64,000 nt of DNA, taken from positions 80,654-144,653 of the forward strand of contig JADCGL010000013.1 of the NCBI GenBank assembly GCA_020248985.1, written 5' to 3'. This document shows positions 1-7,986 of the stretch, in pieces (positions within the stretch are counted from its first letter, which is position 1; every line of letters starts with the position of its first letter). This DNA comes from Telmatospirillum sp. GTDB taxonomy: Bacteria; Pseudomonadota; Alphaproteobacteria; CACIAM-22H2. A program made the translations under genes and the position numbers. A model generated the notes under the pieces. The model made no database searches, was not told the DNA's origin, and worked only from the letters and a program-made list of their open reading frames with translations.

Positions 1-266
1 CGGTCGGCGTGGAATACGAGCAACCCGTCGTGATGCTCGTGGGGCTGCAGGGCAAGGAGCCGGACATAGCCCCGCGCCAATCCGCAAGATACGGCGTCAG
101 GATTGTGGAGCCGATTCTTGAGGCGATGGGTGTTGCGCACTTTTGGATCGAACATGCGCCAGACGAACGCGAAATCGCGCCGGCTATCGGACGCGCCTAC
201 GAAACGTCGAGTCCGGTTTGCCTGTTGATCGGCCAGCCGCCGTCGGCGGAAAGCGGGGCTGCATGA
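1..266 (+). CDS. TPP enzyme alpha/PYR-type subunit (ComD-like), 5' truncated
   Basis: The reading frame is open from the left edge, so the 5' end is missing. The visible 88 or so residues resemble the C-terminal part of the pyrimidine-binding subunit of two-subunit thiamine-pyrophosphate decarboxylases of the sulfopyruvate/phosphonopyruvate decarboxylase type: a VGLQG segment, then RIVEPILEAMGV, an acidic stretch and a final strand VCLLIG. The GTG at base 9 is probably internal. The stop overlaps the next gene's ATG (ATGA), as expected for alpha and beta subunits made in equal amounts. Substrate cannot be told from this fragment; sulfopyruvate is the family archetype but not demonstrated here. 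Confidence 0.6.
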   Translation, partial: VGVEYEQPVVMLVGLQGKEPDIAPRQSARYGVRIVEPILEAMGVAHFWIEHAPDEREIAPAIGRAYETSSPVCLLIGQPPSAESGAA

Positions 267-826
267 TGAAACGCGACGAATGTCTGCGCCTGCTGGCCGC
301 CAAGGTACGCGATGAAGCGATCGTGGCGACCTATCAGGCTGCTTTCGATTGGATGGCGATGGCGCCGCGCGATCTCAATTATGTGTCGATCGGTGCCATG
401 GGGCTTGCCTCCTCTCACGGTTTGGGACTTGCCTTGGGACGACCTGAAAAGCGCGTGGTCGTGCTCGACGGCGACGGCAGCTTGCTGATGAATCTCGGCA
501 GCCTCGCAAGCGTGGCGGCGGCAGCGCCGCGCAATTTCGCGCATCTCGTTTGCGTCAACGGAGTCTATGAGGCCAATGGTAGTCATCCGCTACCAGGGCA
601 GGCGAATCTCGATTTCGCCGCGATTGCGAAAGGTGCCGGCATTGCCAATGCGCGCACGATCGCGTCGCTCGATGCGTTTGCTGCTGACCTGCCCGCAATC
701 CTTACAGACGAAGGTCCGATTTTCCGAGCCCTGCTCGTCGAGGCGGGTGCGCCCAGCCCGCAAGACTACGCCTTCATCCATAGCGCTCAGGCGCGGCAGC
801 GGTTCAAGGTCGCGTTCGCGCGCTAG
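263..826 (+). CDS. TPP-binding beta subunit, ComE-like decarboxylase
   Basis: A 187-residue protein with the PP-domain signature of thiamine-pyrophosphate enzymes: GDGS at residues 70-73 followed by Asn99-Gly100, the usual spacing for Mg2+/diphosphate binding. Length fits the small beta subunit of sulfopyruvate/phosphonopyruvate decarboxylase-like enzymes. The ATG at 263 overlaps the TGA of the upstream alpha-like subunit, and a second in-frame ATG follows at 266. An upstream in-frame start at 143 lies inside the alpha gene and was rejected. Together the two genes should form one thiamine-dependent 2-oxoacid decarboxylase in the cytosol. The acid decarboxylated (sulfopyruvate, phosphonopyruvate or another) is not determined. 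Confidence 0.7.
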   Translation: MMKRDECLRLLAAKVRDEAIVATYQAAFDWMAMAPRDLNYVSIGAMGLASSHGLGLALGRPEKRVVVLDGDGSLLMNLGSLASVAAAAPRNFAHLVCVNGVYEANGSHPLPGQANLDFAAIAKGAGIANARTIASLDAFAADLPAILTDEGPIFRALLVEAGAPSPQDYAFIHSAQARQRFKVAFAR

Positions 827-926
827 CCGTCTTTGCGAAGGCAGCGGTTTCGGCGAGTAGCCAAGTGCGGAATTCTGCAATCTTTTGTTATGCAATCTGG
901 AGATGTTGATACACGAATTAATTGTC

Positions 927-1546
927 TTATCCGCCTGGTATCGCGAGATCGAAGGAGCGCATCAGCCTCCCGGCGATTAGAGCGTCCGCAATAAGCGGTA
1001 GCCGACCGAATGCGATGCCAAGCCCCTCGATCGCGGCCTGAATCGACATTTTGGATTGGCCGAATCCGCGGCCTTTGCCGAGATCGATGTCGGAGATCCC
1101 AACTGCAGCGACCCAACGCGCCACCTCGGCGTTCGGTCGCCCAAGCGCATGATGTTGTCGTGCAGCAGCGCCACATTCTTGATGCCGGTCCGCTAGCGTA
1201 GCTCCTACGGTCCATTCATCAATCGCGGGGACAGCCACTTCACGGCAAAGCCTGGCAGGGTGGAGACGATGAGGCGCGGGCCTGGGGCGGACGTGGTCAG
1301 TTCGCGGATCGCGTCGGCGACGACGCGTAAGCCCTCGCGCATCGCGACGGTCAGCGCTTCGCCCTTGGGCGTCAGCGTGATGCGCCGAGGCTCGCGATGG
1401 AACAGTTCGAAGCCGGGATGGTCGTCGAGGCCGTGGATCTGATGACTGATGGCGCTTTGGGCGAGGCCCAACTCGTCGGCGGCCTTCGTTAAACTGTCCA
1501 GCCGTGCCGCCGCCTTGGAAGCGTGAAATGCGAAAATCGCCGGCAA
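927..1546 (-). pseudogene. Decayed GcvA-type LysR regulator (frameshifts, internal deletion)
   Basis: The first 110 residues (1546 down to 1205) read as a LysR winged helix-turn-helix of GcvA type, with KAADELGLAQSAISHQI as the recognition region and the RRITLTPKGEAL wing, then reach WLSPRL and a stop. Remnants of the effector domain continue in two other frames: ALLHDNIMRLGD (around 1174-1120) and then RWVAAVGISDIDLG through AAIEGLGIAFGRLPLIADALIAGRL (to 927). Compared with a normal GcvA-like protein of about 300 residues, roughly 60-90 residues of the effector domain are missing, at least two frame changes are needed and the C-terminal tail is gone. It sits divergently from the dioxygenase gene, the classic position of its regulator. 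Confidence 0.75.
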
Positions 1547-1633
1547 GATGCGACGCGGCGATACAAGTATGAATGACGCTCACTTGAGTTTGTCGATATA
1601 GCTAGGTATTTTCAGGGCATCCAACAGTCATCT

Positions 1634-2644
1634 ATGAATAATTTCGACGAAAGCAGAACCATGGCTTATGCGCGCGCAACTGACATCGCCATAGATGAAA
1701 TTCCGGTTGTTGATGTCGGTAATTTGGAATCGAGCGATCTTGCCCAGATATTGGCGGTCGGTACGGCGATGCGCCAGGCGGCCGAAGAGATCGGCTTTTT
1801 CTACGTCGCCAATCATGGCGTTGATCCGGCGGTAACGGCGCGCGCCTACGCCGCCAGCCGAGCGTTCTTCGCGCAATCCGACGAGCAAAAACGCCGCGTG
1901 ACGATCGATTCGCGTCACCGCGGTTTCCTGTCGGTGGGCGAGGCCAAAATGTATCGCGGCGCCAAGATCGATCTCAAAGAAAGTTTCCTTTGGGGCCTCG
2001 AGTTGTCGGCAGAGGATCCCGACGTATCGTCCGGCAAGCCGTTGATGGGGCCCAATCAGTGGCCTGTCGACATGCCCGAAATGCAGGCGGCACTCTATGC
2101 CTACTATCTCGAGATCTGCGCGTGCGGCCAGCGCCTGCTGACAGGGCTCGCCGCCGCGTTGGGTCGCGATCCGTCGTTTTTCGCGGCCTCATTCGCCAAG
2201 CCGTTGGCTCGCGGTTCGGCGATCTACTATCCGCCGCAGCCGCCCGATTTGGGCGAAACGCAGTTCGGCGTGGCGCCGCACACCGATTACGGCGGCCTCA
2301 CCCTGCTGTCGCAGGACGACGTCGGTGGTTTGCAAGTACTCGCCAAGAGCGGCCAATGGGTCACGGCACATCCGATTGCGGACACGCTCGTCGTCAATAT
2401 CGGCGATCTGATGCAGCGTTGGACAAACGGTCGGTTCAGCTCGAACTCGCATCGCGTAGTCAATGCGTCGGGGCGTGCGCGCTATTCGATGGCCGTGTTC
2501 TTCGATCCGCATCCCGACACGAAAATTGATCCACGCGATCTTCTCGACGACCCTGCCGACGCGAAATATCTGCCCACGACCTGCGGCGAATACATCGTCG
2601 AGCGTTTCGGCAAAGCCTTCAAATATCGCCAGACAAAAGCCTGA
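1634..2644 (+). CDS. Isopenicillin N synthase-family 2-oxoglutarate/Fe(II) dioxygenase
   Basis: A 336-residue non-haem iron oxygenase. The iron triad is visible as His216, Asp218 (HTD) and His273 (SHRV), and the co-substrate motif RYS lies at residues 283-285. The N-terminal DIOX_N-like half contains IPVVDV and GFFYVANHG. Such enzymes oxidise small molecules in the cytosol using 2-oxoglutarate and O2; the substrate is unknown. An alternative start at 1661 (MAYARAT) is possible because neither ATG has a strong Shine-Dalgarno. Its last 26 bases overlap the 3' end of soxG on the other strand. The adjacent degraded LysR gene may once have controlled it. Confidence 0.85.
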   Translation: MNNFDESRTMAYARATDIAIDEIPVVDVGNLESSDLAQILAVGTAMRQAAEEIGFFYVANHGVDPAVTARAYAASRAFFAQSDEQKRRVTIDSRHRGFLSVGEAKMYRGAKIDLKESFLWGLELSAEDPDVSSGKPLMGPNQWPVDMPEMQAALYAYYLEICACGQRLLTGLAAALGRDPSFFAASFAKPLARGSAIYYPPQPPDLGETQFGVAPHTDYGGLTLLSQDDVGGLQVLAKSGQWVTAHPIADTLVVNIGDLMQRWTNGRFSSNSHRVVNASGRARYSMAVFFDPHPDTKIDPRDLLDDPADAKYLPTTCGEYIVERFGKAFKYRQTKA

Positions 2645-3023
2645 TCCGCAGCGCCTCGGCGAGCCACCCCGCCAGCCATTCGCCGTAAGATCGCTCGCAA
2701 CGCAGTATGTAGCCGCTTGCGCATCGCTGCAGAATAACTGAGATATCGCCAAGCCGCGTGCGGCCTGCAAAATCGGCAGGCAGCCTGTCGAAATCGAGCG
2801 CGATCCCTTGCGCGAGCAGTTCGGCGGCACCGGGCCCTTCGACCGCGAAGGCGACGTAGCCGTGCGTTACGTCGATCGCATAGCCGCCGGGTGGCGGGGC
2901 GCATGGGCCCAAAACAATCGAAAGATCGGGCTCGATCGCCAAATGCGGTGCTTCGGGCCGCAGCGGCGACAGGATCGCCGTCAGCGTTTCGGGCGGCAAG
3001 GCGGCGATAGTTGTTTCAGCCAC
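2619..3023 (-). CDS. soxG: Sarcosine oxidase gamma subunit
   Basis: A 134-residue protein with the SoxG pattern: DVTHGYVAFAVEGPGAAELL in the middle and a C-terminal RSYGEWLAGWLAEA helix. It is shorter than typical gamma subunits (about 190 residues), lacking mainly N-terminal sequence. The start is fixed by a GTG at 3023 that overlaps the soxA stop by 8 bases and has an AAAGGAGAG ribosome site 8 bases upstream. It is the last gene of the soxBDAG order and completes the heterotetrameric enzyme that oxidatively demethylates sarcosine to glycine with tetrahydrofolate as C1 acceptor. It converges on and overlaps the dioxygenase gene by 26 bases. Confidence 0.85.
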   Translation of the reverse strand: MAETTIAALPPETLTAILSPLRPEAPHLAIEPDLSIVLGPCAPPPGGYAIDVTHGYVAFAVEGPGAAELLAQGIALDFDRLPADFAGRTRLGDISVILQRCASGYILRCERSYGEWLAGWLAEALRIRLLSGDI

Positions 3024-5862
3024 GCTGACGCTCTCCTTTGGGATCGAAGAAGACCGGTGCGACGACCGTGGCGTGCGCAATGCCGCCCGGCAGCGAGATC
3101 GCAACGTCGCCGCCGATGTGCTTGCGCCCGTCTTCGAGCAGGCCCATCGCAAGCGAGCGGCCGAGCGTATCGCTCCAGCAGCTTGCGGTCACGTAGCCGC
3201 GGGTTGCGGCGGCATCGGTTTTCAGGATCGCCGCACCTTCGGGCAGAACAAAGTTCCGGTCGCGGGCCAGAAGGCCCACTCGTTCTGGTCGCCCGTCGGG
3301 ATCGGCGCGATTGCGCAGTACGGCCTGCTTGCCGATGAAATCGGTCTTGTCGATGTGTGCGGCGAAGCGCAAACCCAGATCGTCGGGGTCCGCAATTCCG
3401 TCGCAATCGTGCCCGACCGAGACGTAGCCCTTTTCGATGCGCAGCACGTGATTGGCTTCTGAGCCGACAGGCGTCAGGCCATACGTTTTTCCAGCTTCCA
3501 GCAATCGGCGCCAAAGGTCGGGTGCTGCGCTGGCAGGCGCAAAGATCTCGAACGACACTTCGCCCGTGAACCCGGCGCGCGCCACCCGCACGTCGTGTCC
3601 GGCTATGCGGCCGTCGGCGATCGACATGAAGCCGAAATCGGCCGGCAATTCGGCTTCAGCAGCCTTTAGTACGTCGCGTGCGCGCGGCCCGCACAGCACG
3701 AGATCGGCCCATTGTTCCGTCGTCGGCAGCACATGTACGTCAAGATCGGGCCGCAGAATCTGGCGCGCGTAGGTGAAGCGCTGGACGCAAGCCTCGGCAT
3801 TGCCGGTCGTGGTCGTCACGAAGAAACGGTCGGGGGCGAGGCGAAAGACGATGCCGTCGTCGAACAATCGTCCGTCTTCGTGCAGCTGCAAGCCGTAGCG
3901 TCCAAGACCCGGTTTGAGATCGGAGAGGCGGGTGCAATAGACGAAATCAAGAAACGCCCCGGCATCTCGGCCGACAATCTCGAACTTGCCCAGCGGCGAA
4001 GAATCGTAGATTCCCGCCGCATTACGTACGGCGCGGCATTCGCGCCGTGTCGCGGCTTCCAGATTTTCGTCGGCGCGCGGATAGTAGCCGGGTCGACGCC
4101 AGTTGGCCCCAGCCTCGTACATGACCGCGTTTTCAGCTTCGTGCCACGCTGTAAGCGCGGTGGTGCGCGACGGCTTCAACAGAGCGCCGCCGAAGTCGGC
4201 AATCGCCCCGAATGGCAGCGGCGCAAAGGGCGGCCGATAGGTCGTTGTACCGGCAGCGGCGGGTGCGATGTCGCGCGCGCGTGCTAGCACGTCGATCGCG
4301 TTCATATTGCCGAAGCGTCCTTGATCGGGCGCCATGCCCGCCGTCGTGTAGCGCTTCATCAATTCGACGGAATCGTAGCCCTCGTGCACAGCAAGGCGAA
4401 TGTCGTCGGCCGTCACGTCGGCGGCGACATCGACAAAGGCTTTGCCCGTGCCGTCGCCGGTTTCCCAGCGCGCCAACAGTTCGCACGCCGGCGGCGCTGG
4501 CGCCTCCGGGCGACTGCCGGGCGACGCGGCAAAACCCGCTGCCGCACTGGCCGCACGGCCCGCATATCGGCCGTCGGCTTCTGCTGCTTCTTGCTCGTAG
4601 CGGCCGTTGCAAGCGCCGGCGCTCCAGCAATTGTCGTGCAGGCCATCAGGGACGAACGCCGCGGTCATTTCGTCGAAACGAAGCTTGCCGCCCGCATGCG
4701 AATGCAGATGCACGGCCGGCGTCAAGCCGCCCGCCATCGCGAGGGTGTCGCAGTCGAGTTCCACCGTGTTCGCCGGGCTGTCGAGCGGTGCGATGCGGAT
4801 CTTGCGCAGGGGTACGCCAAATGCTGCAACGACGCCGTGCCTGGGATAGAGGGCAATGCCGTTGCGCGCGGCGAAATTTCTGTGTTCGAGCTCGATCTTC
4901 GCGCGCAGATCGACGATCGCGGCGACGGTAACGCCGGCCGCCGAAAGCACAGCGATTTCGGCATAGGCGGCGCCATTATTGACCACCGCCACGACGCGTC
5001 GTCCGCAGGCGACCTTGTCGCGCGAAGCATAGGCGGCGACTGCTGTGAGAAGCATCACGCCCGGCCGGTCGTTGCCGTCGAACACGAAGGGACGCTCAAA
5101 AGCGCCAGTCGCGATAACAATGGAACGCGCTCGGATTTTCCACAGTCGCGTTTCCAGATTGCCGGTGCACGGGCGTTCCAAGGCCACGACCAAGCCGCCG
5201 TCGTAGCGTCCCGTCGCGATCGTATCGTGCAGAACGCGTACATTGGGCCGATTGCGCAGGGCGGCGGCCGTTACGCTGATGCCGAGGGCTTCAATCAGCC
5301 ACACGCGCGCGGCTGGATTGTTTGAAGCGGCTTCGGCGGCCGCAATACCGGCCGGACCACCGCCGATCACCAACACGTCGCAATGCGCGAAGCGTTTGAG
5401 CGAGGCGAGTGGTTTTTCGGTCTTGGGCAACGTGCCGAGTCCGGCCAAAGCGCGTATCGCAGGCTCGAACAGCGGCCACAGCCGGCCGCGCGGCCCGCGA
5501 AAGGTTTTGTAGTAAAAGCCTGCCGGCATCAACGCGCCGAATGCGCCGAGCAAGCTTGCGACGTCGAAGCGGGCCGACGGCCAGCAATTGACGCTACGCG
5601 CCTGCAGGCCGTCCGCAACCGGCAACAGTGCCGCAGGGAAAGTCCCTTGCGCTGTCTGAACCAGGATATTGGGTTCGCACCAGCCGTAGCCGGCAATTCC
5701 GCGCGGGCGATGGTACTTGAAGCTGCGTCCGGCAATCGCAACGCCATTGGCCAGCAAGGTCGCCGCCAAACTTTCGCCGCGCCGCGCCGCGAGCGGCCTC
5801 CCGTCGAACGTCACCACAACGCGGTCGGTCTGCGCCACACTTTCGAGACGATAGCCGCTCAT
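3016..5862 (-). CDS. soxA: Sarcosine oxidase alpha subunit
   Basis: A 948-residue alpha subunit. Order of parts: an N-terminal ferredoxin-fold segment with RSFKYHRPRGI, a FAD/NAD dinucleotide-binding domain (GGGPAG at residues 167-172; IATGAFERPFVFDG after it), and a C-terminal aminomethyltransferase (GcvT-like) domain from roughly residue 590 that would bind tetrahydrofolate. Size is normal for heterotetrameric sarcosine oxidase. The start at 5862 overlaps soxD by ATGA; a 24-residue upstream extension was rejected because it lies inside soxD. With SoxB, SoxD and SoxG it converts sarcosine or a related N-methyl amino acid to glycine, methylene-tetrahydrofolate and H2O2. Confidence 0.95.
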   Translation of the reverse strand: MSGYRLESVAQTDRVVVTFDGRPLAARRGESLAATLLANGVAIAGRSFKYHRPRGIAGYGWCEPNILVQTAQGTFPAALLPVADGLQARSVNCWPSARFDVASLLGAFGALMPAGFYYKTFRGPRGRLWPLFEPAIRALAGLGTLPKTEKPLASLKRFAHCDVLVIGGGPAGIAAAEAASNNPAARVWLIEALGISVTAAALRNRPNVRVLHDTIATGRYDGGLVVALERPCTGNLETRLWKIRARSIVIATGAFERPFVFDGNDRPGVMLLTAVAAYASRDKVACGRRVVAVVNNGAAYAEIAVLSAAGVTVAAIVDLRAKIELEHRNFAARNGIALYPRHGVVAAFGVPLRKIRIAPLDSPANTVELDCDTLAMAGGLTPAVHLHSHAGGKLRFDEMTAAFVPDGLHDNCWSAGACNGRYEQEAAEADGRYAGRAASAAAGFAASPGSRPEAPAPPACELLARWETGDGTGKAFVDVAADVTADDIRLAVHEGYDSVELMKRYTTAGMAPDQGRFGNMNAIDVLARARDIAPAAAGTTTYRPPFAPLPFGAIADFGGALLKPSRTTALTAWHEAENAVMYEAGANWRRPGYYPRADENLEAATRRECRAVRNAAGIYDSSPLGKFEIVGRDAGAFLDFVYCTRLSDLKPGLGRYGLQLHEDGRLFDDGIVFRLAPDRFFVTTTTGNAEACVQRFTYARQILRPDLDVHVLPTTEQWADLVLCGPRARDVLKAAEAELPADFGFMSIADGRIAGHDVRVARAGFTGEVSFEIFAPASAAPDLWRRLLEAGKTYGLTPVGSEANHVLRIEKGYVSVGHDCDGIADPDDLGLRFAAHIDKTDFIGKQAVLRNRADPDGRPERVGLLARDRNFVLPEGAAILKTDAAATRGYVTASCWSDTLGRSLAMGLLEDGRKHIGGDVAISLPGGIAHATVVAPVFFDPKGERQRG

Positions 5863-6083
5863 GGTGCAAACCGATTGGTCGCACTGTCGCGCGGCAGACG
5901 CAGCCATTGCCGACAGCCATGGCGATGCCACCAAAGTTCGACCGAAACGCCTTTGGCATTGACGCGGCCGTAAAGGTGGCGCGCGAGACTTTCATGCGAC
6001 ACGGGATGGGCAGGCGCTTCGCCCAGACACACGAATTCGCCTTGCTCGCGCGGACCGCAATGCGGGCAGGGGACAAGCTGCAT
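5859..6083 (-). CDS. soxD: Sarcosine oxidase delta subunit
   Basis: A 74-residue zinc-binding subunit. The N-terminal CPHCGPR, the conserved HLYGRVNAKGVSVELW and the HRHGCRQW motif match the SoxD family, in which cysteines and a histidine hold zinc. It is shorter than the usual 85-100 residues because the C-terminal tail after SATNRFAP is minimal. It lies 5 bases after soxB and overlaps soxA by 4 bases, so coupled translation of the four subunits is likely. Confidence 0.9.
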   Translation of the reverse strand: MQLVPCPHCGPREQGEFVCLGEAPAHPVSHESLARHLYGRVNAKGVSVELWWHRHGCRQWLRLPRDSATNRFAP

Positions 6084-6088
6084 CGCGT

Positions 6089-7336
6089 TCAATCCCGGTT
6101 CGACGCGCCGGCCGTTTCGTAGAGCGGTCGGCCGCGCTCGAAACGCGCCAACGCAAAGGCTTCGATCGCCGCACTTGGCGCATCGGTCGCGACGAGATCG
6201 GCGAACGCGGCTCCGCCGGCGGGAATCGCCTTGAAGCCGCCCGAGCCCCATCCGACATTGAGATAGAGCCCTTCGACAGGCGATTTCGACACGATGGGCG
6301 AGGTATCGTGGCACAGATCGATCGCACCCGCCCACTGGCGCAGCAAGCCGACGCGACTCAACACCGGAAACAACTCGACCAGATTCGACACGACGCGCTC
6401 GAGCACGGCGAACTCGCCGCGTTGCACGTAGGAAGGAACAGGGTCCGAGCCGCCACCGATCACCAATTCGCCCTTGTCGGACTGGCTCAGATAGACGGCG
6501 CCCGGGCAATTGACGATGCAGGACAGCATCGGCTTCAACGGTGCCGATACAAAAGCCTGCAGTGGAACGGTCTCGATCGGAAGACGCACATCGGCGGTTT
6601 GCGCCAGGACGCTCGCGTGGGCCGAAACGGCCAACGCCACTTTTGGCACCGCAACGAAGCCTTGGGTCGTCTCGATGCCCGCCACGCGCCCGCCCTGGCG
6701 CCGGATGGCGGTCACTTCGCAGTTCTGCACGATGTCGATGCCCAGCGCGTCGGCCGCGCGCGCATAGCCCCAGGCGACGGCGTCGTGGCGCGCGACGCCG
6801 GCCGTCGGATGCCAGGTCGCGGCAAGGATCGGCAGGCGCTTGGGCCCGTCGAGATCCAAGATAGGGACATGCGCTTGGGCCTCGCGAGGGGTCAGGATGT
6901 CGAACGGCACGCCTGCCAAGTGCAGGATCGACTGGCGGCGTTTGACGTCGCGCAGCTTGGCCCACGTCTGGATGAGGTCGATCTGGCCACGTTCCGAGAA
7001 CATAGCATTGAAGCCGAGTTCGCCCGACATCTCGCGCCACATGCGCAGGCCTTCCGCATGCAGACGGATCGACGGCTCGCGCAAATAATTGGCTCGGATC
7101 GTCACGGTATTGCGCCCGGTATTGCCGCCGCCGATCCAGCCCTTGTCGACGACCAGGATGTTGCGTAGGCCATGGCGGCGCGCGAGGTAATAGGCCGTCG
7201 CCAGCCCGTGCCCGCCGGCTCCGACAATGGCGATGTCGTAGCTGCCGCAAAGAGCTGGGCTGCGCCAGGCGCGCGGCCAGTTGCGATGGCCGGAGAGCGC
7301 GTTGCGCGCCAAAGCGAAGATCGAATAGGCGGACAT
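6089..7336 (-). CDS. soxB: Sarcosine oxidase beta subunit
   Basis: A 415-residue FAD-dependent amine oxidase. It begins with MSAYSIFALARNALSG, the typical SoxB opening, followed by the dinucleotide fold VGAGGHGLATAYYLARR (about residues 38-54). The RHDAVAWG stretch at residues 183-190 carries His184, which may be the covalent FMN attachment site of this subunit (inferred from family recall). The ATG at 7336 was chosen because a 7-residue upstream extension would run into the preceding gene; spacing to that gene is 5 bases. SoxB holds the catalytic FAD where sarcosine is oxidised. Confidence 0.95.
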   Translation of the reverse strand: MSAYSIFALARNALSGHRNWPRAWRSPALCGSYDIAIVGAGGHGLATAYYLARRHGLRNILVVDKGWIGGGNTGRNTVTIRANYLREPSIRLHAEGLRMWREMSGELGFNAMFSERGQIDLIQTWAKLRDVKRRQSILHLAGVPFDILTPREAQAHVPILDLDGPKRLPILAATWHPTAGVARHDAVAWGYARAADALGIDIVQNCEVTAIRRQGGRVAGIETTQGFVAVPKVALAVSAHASVLAQTADVRLPIETVPLQAFVSAPLKPMLSCIVNCPGAVYLSQSDKGELVIGGGSDPVPSYVQRGEFAVLERVVSNLVELFPVLSRVGLLRQWAGAIDLCHDTSPIVSKSPVEGLYLNVGWGSGGFKAIPAGGAAFADLVATDAPSAAIEAFALARFERGRPLYETAGASNRD

Positions 7337-7341
7337 GTCGT

Positions 7342-7950
7342 TCAGACATGCTCCCAATCGTCGAGCTTGTCTGTATTGGGCGGCGAGAAGCCGAGCAGAT
7401 CGCCTGCCGTCGTGACGCCGAGGCCGTTGAGCAACCGATTGGAATAGTTGAAATAGGCGCAGACTTGGTTCGCCTCGAAAATCTCGGCGTCGCTTGCGCC
7501 TGAGCTGCGCACCGCAAGTACGTCGCTTTCGGCCATACGCTGCGGCTCCAGTGTCAGCTTGAGCACGTAGCGTAGAAGTTCAAGCTCTTTGCCGTCGAAG
7601 ATTTCCTCCGGTTTGCGCCCGGCGAGCGCGGCGTAGATTTTTTTGGCGCGTTCTTCGTCTTTGAGGAGGCGCGTCAAGCCCGCGAAATGGTGGGCGACGG
7701 AATAGTCGCAGCGGTTTGCGAGGCTCGTGTAGATGCCAAGGCATTCCAGGAACCAAACCGGCAAGGAATTGCCCGAATGGTGCAGCACGCTTTTATAGAG
7801 CGCACTGTGTCCTTCCATCGTATGCGGGCGCAGCGAATGGATCTTCATCACGTTGTCGATCGCGCCGCCCGGTCCTTTGACGCGGTCGTAGAGCTCGCGC
7901 AGATAGCCGGAAGATTCGTCGTACTGTAGCATCTGGATCCAGGCGGTCAT
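7342..7950 (-). CDS. CMD/AhpD-like peroxidase-related protein, second Cys lost
   Basis: A 202-residue all-helical protein of the carboxymuconolactone decarboxylase/AhpD superfamily, close to peroxidase-related enzymes. The usual CxxC-plus-HH active site appears as Cys81-Asp-Tyr-Ser84 followed by His87-His88, so the second cysteine is a serine and a standard dithiol peroxidase cycle is not possible. The start has AAGGAG eight bases upstream. It is inserted between a D-amino-acid dehydrogenase and soxB in the same operon, where H2O2 is produced, so a redox or one-cysteine peroxidase role is plausible but unproven. Confidence 0.7.
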   Translation of the reverse strand: MTAWIQMLQYDESSGYLRELYDRVKGPGGAIDNVMKIHSLRPHTMEGHSALYKSVLHHSGNSLPVWFLECLGIYTSLANRCDYSVAHHFAGLTRLLKDEERAKKIYAALAGRKPEEIFDGKELELLRYVLKLTLEPQRMAESDVLAVRSSGASDAEIFEANQVCAYFNYSNRLLNGLGVTTAGDLLGFSPPNTDKLDDWEHV

Positions 7951-7986
7951 CTAGGCGTCTCCTTGATGATTCTGTCGATGGGGCGA

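Noticed and set aside
1..826. Firm assignment as sulfopyruvate decarboxylase
   Set aside because: Two-subunit TPP architecture is clear, but there are no sulfonate genes nearby and the alpha subunit is incomplete; substrate left open.
2619..2644. Functional antisense overlap between the dioxygenase and soxG
   Set aside because: A 26-base convergent 3' overlap is common in compact genomes and gives no specific sign of regulation.
4321..5325. Plus-strand open frame of over 300 codons opposite soxA
   Set aside because: Lies wholly inside the conserved FAD/NAD domain of soxA on the other strand; product has no motif.
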